Of a stretch of 64,000 nt of DNA, positions 47,071 through 59,900 are shown one piece after another. The notes under the pieces were generated by a model. The model saw only the letters and a program-made list of their open reading frames with translations, had not been told where the DNA came from and did no database searches. The stretch lies in the NCBI RefSeq assembly GCF_051014445.1, contig NC_135134.1, forward strand, positions 4,121,672 through 4,185,671, in the 5' to 3' direction. Within the stretch, counting starts at the first letter, position 1. Each line of letters begins with the position of its first letter. Made by a program: the position numbers and the translations under genes. The DNA comes from Colletes latitarsis (taxonomy: Eukaryota > Arthropoda > Insecta > Hymenoptera > Colletidae).

Positions 47071-50000
47071 ATCTTGCCAACAAGTATGCGAAAAATGCGA
47101 AAGTATGAGCCAGATGATTGCAAATCCCAGACCTAACTTAGACATAACCGGCGTTATCCTCTAAAATATTAATCGCAACCAGGTTTAATTGACTGTTTCG
47201 GTGTGGTACCGCATTACTGCGTGATCCAAACCAGAAAAAGGCCCGGATCTGGCCAACAAGTATGCGAAAAATGCGAAAGTGCGAGCCAGATGAGTGAAAA
47301 TCCCAGACCTAACCGAGACATAACCGGCGTTATCCTCTAAAATATTAATCGCAACCAGGTTTAATTGACTGTTTCGGTGTGGTACCGCATTACTGCGTGA
47401 TCCAAACCAGAGAAAGGCCCGGATCTGGCCAACAAGTATGCGAGAAACGCGAAAGTATGAGCCAGACGATTGCATATACCAGAACTAACCGAGACATAAC
47501 CAGCGTTCTCCTCTAAAATAATAATCGGAACCAGGTTTATTTGACTGTTTCAGTGTGGTACCACATTACTACGTGATCCAAACCAGAAAAAGCACAGGAT
47601 CTGGACAATAAGTATGCGCAAAATGCGAAATTACGAGCCAGATGATTGCAAATACCAGAACTAACCCAGACGTAACCTGCGTTATCCTCTAAAATACTAT
47701 TCGGAACCAGCTTCTATTGACTGTTTCAGTGTGGTACCACACCACTACGTGATACAAACCAGAAAAAGGCCAGGATCTGGCCAACAAGTATGCGGAAAAG
47801 GCGAAAGTACCAGCCAGCTTAGGGCAAATCCCAGACCTAACCGAGATATAACCGGCGTTGTTCTCTAAAATATTAATCGAAACCAGATTTAATTGACTGT
47901 TTCGGTGTGGAGCGTCATTATTACGGGATCCAAACCAGAAAAAACCCTGTATCTGGCCAAGAAGTATGCGAAGAACGCGAAAGTATGAGCGAGATGATTG
48001 CAAATCCCAGACCTAACCGAGATATAACCGGCGTTATCCTCTAAAATATTAATCGCAACCAGGTTTAATTGACTTTTTCGGTGTGGTACCGCATTACTAC
48101 GTGATCCAAACTAGAAAAAGCCCAGGATCTGGCCAACACGTGTGCGAGAAATGCGAAAGTACGAGCCAGAAGAGGGCAAATCCCAGACCTAACCCAGGCA
48201 TAACCGGCGTTATCCTCTAAAATATTAATCGCAACCAGGTTTAATTGACTGTTTCTGTCTGGTACCACATTACTACGTGGTCCAAGCCAGCAAAAGGCCA
48301 GGATCTGGCCAACAAGTATGCGAAAAATGCGAAAGTACGAGCCAGATAAGGGCAAATTCCAGACCTAACCGAGTCATAACCAGCGTTATCCCCTAAAATA
48401 TTAATCGCAAACAGGTTTAATTGACTGTTTCGGTGTGGAACCACATTACGACGGGATACAAACCCGAAAAAGCCCTGGATATGGCCAACAAGTATACGAG
48501 AAATGCAAAAGTACGAGCCAGATGAGGGCAAATCCCAGACCTAACCGAGACATAACCGGCGTTATCCTCTAAAATATTACTCGCAACCGGGTTTAATTGA
48601 CTGTTTCGGTGTGGTACCGCAGTACTACGTGATCCGAACCAGAAAAAGCCCAGGATCTTGCCAACAAGTAGGCGAAAAATGCGAAGGTACGAGCCAGATG
48701 AGGGCAAATCCCAGGCCTAACCGAGACATAACCGGCGTTATCCTCCAAAATATTAATCGCAACCAGGTTTAATTGACTGTTACGGTGTGGTACCGCATTA
48801 CTACGTGATCCAAACCAGAAAAAGCCCTGGATCTGGCCAACAGGTATGCGAGAAATGCGAAATTACGAGCCAGATGATTGCAAATACCAGAACTAACCCA
48901 GACATAACCAGCGTTACCCTCTAAAATACTAACCGGAACCAGCTTTTATTGACTGTTTCAGTGTGGTGCCACATTACTACGTGATCCAAGCCAGAAAAAG
49001 CCCAGGATCTGGCCAACAAGTACGCGAAAATTGCGAAAGTACGAGCCAGAAGAAGGCAAATACGAGAACTAGCCCAGACATAACCAGCGTTATCCTCTAA
49101 AATATTAATCGCACCCAGGTTTAATTGACTTTTTCGGTGTGGTACCGCATTACTACGTAATCCAAACCAGGAGAAACCCAGGATCTTGCCAAAAGCGAGG
49201 CGAAATATGCGAAAGTACGAGCCAGATGAGGGCAAATCCCAGACCTAACCCAGGCATACCCGGTGTTATCCTCTAAAATATTAATCGCAACGAGGTTTAA
49301 TTGACTGTTTCGGTGTGGTACCGCAGTAGTACGTGATCCGAACCAGAAAAAGCCCAGGATTTTGCCAACAAGTAGGCGAAAAATGCGAAGGTACGAGCCA
49401 GATGAGGGCAAATCCCAGACCTAAGCGAGACATAACCGGCGTTATCCTCCAAAATATTGATCGCAGCCAGGTTTAATTGACTGTTACGGTGTGGTACCGC
49501 ATTACTACGTGATCCAAACCAGAAAAAGCCCAGGATCTGGCCAAGAAGTATGCGAAGAACGCGAAAGTATGAGCCAGAGGATTGCATATACCAGAACTAA
49601 CCGAGACATAACCAGCGTTCTCCTCTAAAATAATAATCGGAACCAGGTTTATTTGACTGTTTCAGTGTGGTACCACATTACTACGTGATCCAAACCAGAA
49701 GAAGCCCAGGATCTGGACAACAAGTATGCGCAAAATGCGAAATTACGAGCCAGATGAGGGAAAATCCCAGACCTAACCGAGACATAACCGGTGTTATCCT
49801 CTTAAATATTAATCGCCACCAGGTTTAATTGACTGTTTCGGTGTGGTACCGCATTACTGCGTATCCAAACCAGAAAAAGGCCCGGATCTGGCCAACAAGT
49901 ATGCGAGAAACGCGAAAGTATGAGCCAGAGGATTGCATATACCAGAACTAACCGAGACATAACCAGCGTTCTCCTCCAAAATAATAATCGGAACCAGGTT

Positions 50001-52559
50001 TATCTGACTGTCTCAGTGTGGTACCACATTACTACGTGATCCAAACCAGAAAAAGCCCAGGATCTGGACAATAAGTATGCGCAAAATGCGAAATTACGAG
50101 CCAGATGAGGGAAAATCCCAGACCTAACCGAGACATAACCGGCGTTATCCTCTTAAACATTAATCGCCACCAGGTTTAGTTGTCTGTTTCCGTGTGGAAC
50201 CTCATTACTACGGGATCCAAACTAGAAAAACCCCAGGATCTGGCCAACAAGTATACGAAAAACGCGAAAGTATGAGCCAGATGATTGCAAATACCAGAAC
50301 TAACCCAGACGTAACCTGCGTTATCCTCTAAAATATTAATCGCAACCAGGTTTAATTGACTGTTTCGGTGTGGAACCACATTACGACGGGATATAAACCC
50401 GAAAAAGCCCTGGATATGGCCAACAAGTATGCGAGAAATGCGAAAGTACGAGCCAGATGAGGGCAAATCCCAGACCTAACCGAGACATAACCGGCGTTAC
50501 CCTCTAAAATATTACTCGCAACCGGGTTTAATTGACTGTTTCGGTGTGGTACCGCAGTACTACGTGATCCGAACCAGAAAAAGCCCAGGATCTTGCCAAC
50601 AAGTAGGCGAAAAATGCGAAGGTACGAGCCAGATGAGGGCAAATCCCAGACCTAACCGAGACATAACCGGCGTTATCCTCCAAAATATTAATCGCAACCA
50701 GGTTTAATTGACTGTTACGGTGTGGTACCGCACTACTACGTGATCCAAACCAGAAAAAGCCCAGGATTTGGCCAACAAGTATGCGAAAAATGCGAAAGTA
50801 CGAGCCAGATGATTGCAAATGCCTGAACTAACCCAAACATAACCAGCGTTATCCTCCAAAATATTCATCGCAACCAGGTTGCATGGACTGCTTCGGTGTG
50901 GAACCACATTATGACGGAATCCAAACCACAAAAAACCCAAGATCTGGCCAACAAGTACGCGAAAATTGCGAAATTACGAGCCAGATGATTGCAAATACCA
51001 GAACTAACCCAGACGTAACCTGCGTTATCCTCTAATATACTATTCGGAACCAGCTTCTATTGACTGTTTCAGTGTGGTACCACATCACTACGTGATACAA
51101 ACCAGAAAAAGGCCAGGATCTGGCCAACAAGTATGCGGAAAATGCGATAGTACGAGCCAGATGAGGGCAAATCCCAGACCTAATCCAGGCATAACCGGCG
51201 TTATCCTCTAAAATATTAATCGCAACCAGGCTTAATTGACTGTTTCGGCGTGGAACCACATTGCGACGGGATACAAACCCGAAAAAGCGCTGGATATGGC
51301 CAACAAGTATGCGAGAAATGCGAAAGTACGAACCAGATGAGGGCAAATCCCAGACCTAACCCAGACATAAACGGCGTTATCCTCTAAAATATTAATCGCA
51401 ACCAGCTTCTATTGACTGTTTCAGTGTGGTGCCACATTACTACGTGACGCAAACCAGAAAAAGCCCAGGATCTGGCCAACAAGTATGCGAAAAATGCGAA
51501 AGGACGAGCCAGATAAGGGCAAATCCCAGACCTAACTCAGACATAACCGGCGTTATCCTCCAAAATATTAATCGCAACCAGGTTTCATTGACTGTTACGG
51601 TGTGGTACCGCATTACTACGTGATCCAAACCAGAAAAAGCCCAGGATCTGGCCAACAGGTATGCGAGAAATCCGAAGGTACGAGCCAGATGAGGGCAAAT
51701 CCCAGATCTAACCGAGATGTAACCGGCGTTGTTCTCTATAATATTAATCGAAACCAGGTTTAATTGACTGTTTCGGTGTGGAACGTCATTATTACGGGAT
51801 CCAAACCAGAAAAAACCCTGTATCTGGCCAAGAAGTATGAGAAGAACGCGAAAGTATGAGCCAGATGATTGCAAATCCCAGATCTAACCGAGACATAACC
51901 GGCGTTATCCTCTAAAATATTAATCGCAACCAGGTTTTATTGACTTTTTCGGTGTGGTACCGCATTACTACGTGATCCAAACCAGAAAATGCCCTGGATC
52001 TGGCCAACAAGTATGCGAAAAATGCGAAGGTACGAGCCAGATGACGGCAAATACCAGACCTAACCCAGGCATAACCGGCGTTATTCTCTAAAATATTAAT
52101 CGCAACCAGGTTTAATTAACTGTTACGGTGTGGTACCGCATTACTACGTGATCCAAACCAGAAAAAGCCCTGGATCTGGCCAACAGGTATGCGAGAAATG
52201 CGAAGGTACGAGCCAGATGAGGGCAAATCCCAGACCTATCCGAGATATAACCGGCGTTGTTCTCTAAAATATTAATCGAAACCAGGTTTGATTGACTGTT
52301 TCGGTGTGGAACGTCAGTATTACGGGATCCAAACCAGAAAAAACCCTGTATCTGGCCAAGAAGTATGCGAAGAACGCGAAAGTATGAGCCAGATGATTGC
52401 AAATCCCAGACCTAACTTAGACATAACCGGCGTTATCCTCTAAAATATTAATCGCAACCAGGTTTAATTGACTTTTTCGGTGTGGTACCGCATTACTACG
52501 TGATCCAAACCAGAAAAAGCCCAGGATCTGGCCAACAAGTATGCGAGAAATGCGAAAGT

Positions 52560-52735
52560 ACGAGCCAGATAAGGGCAATTCCCAGACCTAACCCAGGCAT
52601 AACCGGCGTTATCCTCTAAAATATTAATCGCAACCAGGTTTAATTGACTGTTTCGGTCTGGTACCACATTACTACGTGGTCCAAGCCAGGAAAAGGCCAG
52701 GATCTGGCCAACAAGTATGCGAAAAATGCGAAAGT
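52560..52735. repeat. One monomer present in block B, absent from block A
   Basis: The A-to-B offset rises by exactly 176 bp here. Block A (24,390-24,410) reads GCGAGAAATGCGAAAGTGCG, which is the left half of one B monomer joined to the right half of the next. A is therefore the hybrid and carries the deletion, with the crossover between monomer positions of about 113 and 123. The retained B monomer is the GGTCTGGTACC/GTGGTCCAAGCC variant. Confidence 0.9.
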
Positions 52736-54481
52736 GCGAGCCAGGTGAGGGAAAATCCCAGACCTAACCGAGACATAACCGGCGTTATCCTTTAAAATAT
52801 TAATCGTAACCAGGTTTAAGTGTCTGTTTCGGTGTGGTACCGCATTACTGCGTGATCCAAACCAGAAAAAGGCCCGGATCTGGCCAACAAGTATGCGAGA
52901 AACGCGAAAGTATGAGCCAGACGATTGCATATACCAGAACTAACCGAGACATAACCAGCGTTCTCCTCTATAATAATAATCGGAACCAGGTTTATTTGAC
53001 TGTTTCAGTGTGGTACCACGTTACTACGTGATCCAAACCAGAAAAAGCCCAGGATCTGGGCAATAAGTATGCGCAAAATGCGAAATTACGAGCCAGATGA
53101 GGGAAAATCCCAGACCTAACCGAGACATAACCGGCGTTATCCTCTTAAATATTAATCGCCACCAGGTTTAATTGTCTGTTTCGGTGTGGAACCTCATTAC
53201 TACGGGATCCAAACTAGAAAAACCCCAGGATCTGGCCAACAAGTATACGAAAAACGCGAAAGTATGAGCCAGATGATTGCAAATACCAGCACTAACCCAG
53301 ACGTAACCTGCGTTATCCTCCAAAATACTATTCGGAACCAGCTTCAATTGACTGTTTCAGTGTGGTACCACACCACTACGTGATACAAACCAGAAAAAGG
53401 CCAGGATCTGGCCAACAAGTATGCGGAAAATGCGAAAGTACCAGCCAGATTAGGGCAAATCCCAGACATAACCGAGATATAACCGGCGTTGTTCTCTAAA
53501 ATATTAATCGAAACCAGGTTTAATTGACTGTTTCGGTGTGGAGCGTCATTATTACGGGATCCAAACCAGAAAAAACCCTGTATCTGGCCAAGAAGTATGC
53601 GAAGAACGCGAAAGTATGAGCCAGATGATTGCCAATCCCAGACCTAACCGAGACATAACCGGCGTTATCCTCTAAAATATTACTCGCAACCGGGTTTAAT
53701 TGACTGTTTCGGTGTGGTACCGCAGTACTACGTGATCCGAACTTGAAAAAGCCCATGATCTGACCAACACGTGTGCGAGAAATGCGTAAGTACGAGCCAG
53801 AAGAGGGCAAATCCCAGACCTAACCCAGGCATAACCGGCGTTATCCTCTAAAATATTAATCGCAACCAGGTTTAATTGACTGTTTCGGTCTGGTACCACA
53901 TTACTACGTGGTCCAAGCCGGCAAAAGGCCAGGATCTGGCCAACAAGTATGCGAAAAATGCGAAAGTACGAGCCAGATAAGGGCAAATTCCAGACCTAAC
54001 CGAGTCATAACCAGCGTTATCCTCTAAAATATTAATCGCAACCAGGTTTAATTGACTGTTTCGGTGTGGAACCACATTACGACGGGATACAAACCCGAAA
54101 AAGCCCTGGATATGGCCAGCAAGTATGCGAGTAATGCAAAAGTACGAGCCAGATGAGGGCAAATCCCAGACCTAACCGAGACATAACCGGCGTTATCCTC
54201 TAAAATATTACTCGCAACCGGGTTTAATTGACTGTTTCGGTGTGGTACCGCAGTACTACGTGATCCGAACCAGAAAAAGCCCAGGATCTTGCCAACAAGT
54301 AGGCGACAAATGCGAAGGTACGAGCCAGATGAGGGCAAATCCCAGACCTAACCGAGACATAACCGGCGTTATCCTCCAAAATATTAATTGCAACCAGGTT
54401 TATTTGACTGTTTCAGTGTGGTACCACATTACTACGTGATCCAAAGCAGAAAAAGCCCAGGATCTGGACAATAAGTATGCG

Positions 54482-54657
54482 CAAAATGCGAAATTACGAG
54501 CCAGATGAGGGAAAATCCCAGACCTAACCGAGACATAACCGGCGTTATCCTCTTAAATATTAATCGCCACCAGGTTTAATTGTCTGTTTCGTTGTGGAAC
54601 CTCATTACTACGGGATCCAAACCAGAAAAAGCCCAGGATTTGGCCAACAAGTATGCG
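54482..54657. repeat. One monomer present in block B, absent from block A
   Basis: The A-to-B offset rises by another 176 bp. Block A at 26,134-26,160 reads GGACAATAAGTATGCG then AAAAATGCG, combining GGACAATAAG from the first B monomer with AAAAATGCG from the next. The crossover lies between monomer positions of about 100 and 110. The B monomer includes TCGCCACCAGG, GTCTGTTTCGTTGTGG and CCTCATTACTACGGG. Confidence 0.9.
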
Positions 54658-56579
54658 AAAAATGCGAAATTACGAGCCAGATGATTGCAAATACCAGAAC
54701 TAACCCAGACGTAACCTGCGTTATCCTCTAATATACTATTCGGAACCAGCTTCTATTGACTGTTTCAGTGTGGTGCCACATTACTACGTGATGCAAACCA
54801 GAAAAAGCCCAGGATCTGGCCAACAAGTATGCGAAAAATGCGAAAGGACGAGCCAGATAAGGGCAAATCCCAGACTTAACTCAGACATAACCGGCGTTAT
54901 CCTCCAAAATATTAATCGCAACCAGGTTTCATTGACTGTTACGGTGTGGTACCGCATTACTACGTGATCCAAACCAGAAAAAGCCCAGGATCTTGCCAAC
55001 GAGTAGCCGAAAAATGCGAAGGTACGAGCCAGATGATTGCAAATACCAGAACTAACCCAGACATAACCAGCGTTACCCTCTAAAATACTAACCGGAACCA
55101 GCTTTTATTGACTGTTTCAGTGTGGTGCCACATTACTACGTGATCCAAACCAGAATAAGCCCAGGATCTGGCCAATAAGTATGCGAAAAATACGAAAGTA
55201 CGAGCCGGATGATTGCAAATACCAGAACTAACCCAAACATAACCAGCGTTATCCTCCAAAATATTCATCACAACCAGGTTTAATTGACTGTTACGGTGTG
55301 GTACCGCATTACTACGTGATCCAAACCAGAAAAAGCCCAGGATCTGGCCAACAGGTATGCGAGAAATGCGAAGGTACGATCCAGATGAGGACAAATCCCA
55401 GACCTAACCGAGATATAACCGGCGTTGTTCTCTAAAATATTAATCGAAACCAGGTTTAATTGACTGTTTCGGTGTGGAACGTCATTATTACGGGATCCAA
55501 ACCAGAAAAAACCCTGTATCTGGCCAAGAAGTATGCGAAGAACGCGAAAGTATGAGCCAGATGATTGCAAATCCCAGATCCAACCGAGACATAACCGGCG
55601 TTATCCTCTAAAATATTAATCGCAACCAGGTTTAATTGACGTTTTCGGTGTGGTACCGCATTACTACGTGATCCAAACCAGAAAAACCCCAGGATCTGGC
55701 CAACAAGTATGCGAAAAATGCGAAGGTACGAGCCAGATGAGGGCAAATACCAGACCTAACCCAGGCATAACCGGCGTTATCCTCTAAAATATTAATCGCA
55801 GCCAGGTTTAATTGACTGTTACGGTGTGGTACCGCATTACTACGTGATCCAAACCAGAAAAAGCCCTGGATCTGGCCAACAGGTATGCGAGAAATGCGAA
55901 GGTACGAGCCAGATGAGGGCAAATCCCAGACCTAACCGAGATATAACCGGCGTTGTTCTCTAAAATATTAATCGAAACCAGGTTTAATTGACTGTTTCGG
56001 TGTGGAACGTCAGTATTACGGGATCCAAACCAGATAACACCCTGTATCAGGCCAAGAAGTATGCGAAGAACGCGAAAGTATGAGCCAGATGATTGCAAAT
56101 CCCAGACCTAACCGAGACATAACCGGCGTTATCCTCTAAAATATTAATCGCAACCAGGTTTAATTGACTTTTTCGGTGTGGTACCGCATTACTACGTGAT
56201 CCAAACCACAAAAAGCCCAGGATCTGGCCAACAAGTATGCGAGAAATGCGAAAGTACGAGCCAGATAAGGGCAATTCCCAGACCTAACCCAGGCATAACC
56301 GGCGTTAACCTCTAAAATATTAATCGCAACCAGGTTTAATTGACTGTTTCGGTCTGGTACCACATTACTACGTGGTCCAAGCCAGGAAAAGGCCAGGATC
56401 TGGCCAACAAGTATGCGAAAAATGCGAAAGTATGAGCCAGAGGATTGCATATACCAGAACTTATCGAGACATAACCAGCGTTCTCCTCTAAAATAATAAT
56501 CGCAACCAGGTTTATTTGACTGTCTCAGTGTGGTACCACATTACTACGTGATCCAAACCAGAAAAAGCCCAGGATCTGG

Positions 56580-56931
56580 ACAATAAGTATGCGCAAAATG
56601 CGAAATTACGAGCCAGATGAGGGAAAATCCCAGACCTAACCGAGACATAACCGGCGTTATCCTCTTAAATATTAATCGAAACCAGGTTTAATTGACTGTT
56701 TCGGTGTGGAGCGTCATTATTACGGGATCCAAACCAGAAAAAACCCTGTATCTGGCCAAGAAGTATGCGAAGAACGCGAAAGTATGAGCCAGATGATTGC
56801 AAATCCCAGACCTAACCGAGACATAACCGGCGTTATCCTCTAAAATATTAATCGCAACCAGGTTTAATTGACTGTCTCAGTGTGGTACCACATTACTACG
56901 TGATCCAAACTAGAAAAAGCCCAGGATCTGG
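56580..56931. repeat. Two monomers present in block B, absent from block A
   Basis: The A-to-B offset rises from 28,505 to 28,857, which is two monomers. Both flanking B monomers contain the uncommon GACTGTCTCAGTGTGG, and A at 28,015-28,090 has one hybrid carrying CCAAACCAG from the first and GGCCAACAAGTGTGCG from the third. The crossover therefore lies between monomer positions of about 75 and 95. Confidence 0.9.
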
Positions 56932-59900
56932 CCAACAAGTGTGCGAGAAATGCGAAAGTACGAGCCAGAAGAGGGCAAATCCCAGACCTAACCCAGGCAT
57001 AACCGGCGTTATCCTCTAAAATATTAATCGCAACCAGGTTTAATTGACTGTTTCGGTCTGGTACCGCATTACTACGTGATCCAAACCAGAAAAAGCCCAG
57101 GATTTGGCCAACAAGTATGCGAAAAATGCGAAAGTACGAGCCAGATGATTGCAAATGCCAGAACTAACCCAAACATAACCAGCGTTATCCTCCAAAATAT
57201 TCATCGCAACCAGGTTTCATGGACTGCTTCGTTGTGTAACCACATTATAACGGAATCCAAACCACAAAAAACCCAAGATCTGGCCAACAAGTACGCGAAA
57301 ATTGCGAAATTACGAGCCAGATGATTGCAAATACCAGAACTAACCCAGACGTAACCTGCGTTATCCTCTAATATACTATTCGGAACCAGCTTCTATTGAC
57401 TGTTTCAGTGTGGTACCACATCACTACGTGATACAAACCAGAAAAAGGCCAGTATCTGGCCAACAAGTATGCGGAAAATGCGAAAGTACGAGCCAGATGA
57501 GGGCAAATCCCAGACCTAACCGAGATATAACCGGCGTTATTCTCTAAAATATTAATCGAAACTAGGTTTAATTAACTGTTTCGGTGTGGAACCTCGTTAC
57601 TACGGGATCCAAACCAGAAAAAACCCAGGATCTGGCCAACAAGTATGCGAAAAACGCGAAAGTATGAGCCAGATGATTGCGAATACCAGAACTAACCCAG
57701 ACGTAACCTGCGTTATCCTCTAAAATACTATTCGGAACCAGCTTCTATTGACTTTTTCGGTGTGGTACCGCATTACTACGTGATCCAAACCAGAAAAAGG
57801 CCAGGATCTGGCCAACAAGTATGCGGAAAATGCGAAAGTACGAGCCAGATGAGGGCAAATCCCAGACCTAACCCAGACATAAACGGCGCTATCCTCTAAA
57901 ATATTAATCGCAACCAGCTTCTATTGACTGTTTCAGTGTGGTGCCACATTACTACGTGATGCAAACCAGAAAAAGCCCAGGATCTGGCCAACAAGTATGC
58001 GGAAAATGCGAAATTACGAGCCAGATGAGGGCAAATCCCAGAACTGACCCAAACATAACCAGCGTTATCCTCCAAAATATTCATCGCAACCAGGTTTCAT
58101 TGACTGCTTCGGTGTTGAACCACATTATGACGGAATCCAAACCACAAAAAACCCAAGATCTGGCCAACTAGTACGCGAAAATTGCGAAATTACGAGCCAG
58201 ATGATTGCAAATACCAGAACTAACCCAGACGTAACCAGCGTTATCCTCTAATATACTATTCGGAACCAGCTTCTATTGACTGTTTCAGTGTGGTACCACA
58301 TCACTACGTCATACAAACCAGAAAAAGGCCAGGATCTGGCCAACAAGTATGCGGAAAATGCGAATGTACGAGCCAGATGAGGGCAAATCCCAGAACTAAC
58401 CCAGACGTAACCTGCGTTATCCTCTAATATACTATTCGGAACCAGCTTCTATTGACTTTTTCGGTGTGGTACCGCATTACTACGTGATCCAAACCAGAAA
58501 AAGGCCAGGATCTGGCCAACAAGTATGCGGAAAATGCGAAAGTACGAGCCAGATGAGGGCAAATCCCAGACCTAACCCAGACATAAACGGCGCTATCCTC
58601 TAAAATATTAATCGCAACCAGCTTCTATTGACTGTTTCAGTGTGGTACCGCATTACTACGTGATCCAAACCAGAAAAAGGCCTGGATCTGGCCAACAAGT
58701 ATGCGGAAAATGCGAAAGTACGAGCCAGATGAGGGCAAATCCCAGACCTAACCCAAACATAACCAGCGTTATCCTCCAAAATATTCATCGCAACCAGGTT
58801 TCATTGACTGCTTCGGTGTTGAACCACATTACGACGGGATACAAACCACAAAAAAACCAAGATCTGGCCAACAAGTACGCGAAAATTGCGAAAGTACGAG
58901 CCAGAAGAAGGCAAATACAAGAACTAACCCAGGCATAACCGGCGTTATCCTCCAAAATATTAATCGCAACCAGGTTCAATTGACTGTTACGGTGTGGTAC
59001 CGCCCTACTACGTGATACAAACCAGAAAAAGGCCAGGATCTGGCCAACAAGTATGCGGAAAATGCGAAAGTACGAGCCAGATGAGGGCAAATCCCAGACC
59101 TAACCCAGACATAAACGGCGTTATCCTCTAAAATATTAATCGCAACCAGCTTCTATTGACTGTTTCAGTGTGGTGCCACATTACTACGTGATGCAAACCA
59201 GAAAAAGCCCAGGATCTGGCCAACAAGTATGCGAAAAATGCGAAAGGACGAGCCAGATAAGGGCAAATCCCAGACCTAACGCAGACATAACCGGCGTTAT
59301 CCTCCAAAATATTAATCGCAACCAGGTTTCAGTGACTGTAACGGTGTGGTACCACATTACTACGTGATCCAAACTAGAAAAAGCCCAGGATCTGGCCAAC
59401 AAGTGTGCGAGAAATGCGAAAGTACGAGCCAGAAGAGGGCAAATCCCAGACCTAACCCAGGCATAACCGGCGTTATCCTCTAAAATATTAATCGCAACCA
59501 GGTTTAATTGACTGTTTCGGTCTGGTACCGCATTACTACGTGATCCAAACCAGAAAAAGCCCAGGATTTGGCCAACAAGTATGCGAAAAATGCGAAAGTA
59601 CGAGCCAGATGATTGCAAATGCCAGAACTAACCCAAACATAACCAGCGTTATCCTCCAAAATATTCATCGCAACCAGGTTTCATGGACTGCTTCGTTGTG
59701 GAACCACATTATAACGGAATCCAAACCACAAAAAACCCAAGATCTGGCCAACAAGTACGCGAAAATTGCGAAATTACGAGCCAGATGATTGCAAATACCA
59801 GAACTAACCCAGACGTAACCTGCGTTATCCTCTAATATACTATTCGGAACCAGCTTCTATTGACTGTTTCAGTGTGGTACCACATCACTACGTGATACAA

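Larger units (their letters stand above)
36904..47096. repeat. Region IV: spacer between macro-duplication copies, distinct monomer subfamilies
   Basis: About 10.2 kb of the same 176-bp satellite, but built from variants that are rare or absent elsewhere in the window. These include monomers with TTTAGTTGAATGTTTCAGTG, monomers with ATCTAGCCATCAAGTATGCG followed by ATAGATGCG, and monomers with TTTTATTGACGGTTTCAG. The TTTAGTTGAATG mark (TTCAG at 43,314) occurs at 38,914, 39,442, 40,321, 40,673, 41,733, 42,787, 43,314, 44,194 and 45,600, that is at intervals of 3, 5, 2, 6, 6, 3, 5 and 8 monomers. Five of the window's small length changes fall here. It may be a separate, more irregular HOR family between the two duplicated blocks. 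Confidence 0.88.

Noticed and set aside
36904..47096. A transposable element or unique insertion splitting the two macro-copies
   Set aside because: The 176-bp phase continues through the whole interval with only 1-4 bp shifts, so it is satellite of a different subfamily and not inserted foreign DNA.
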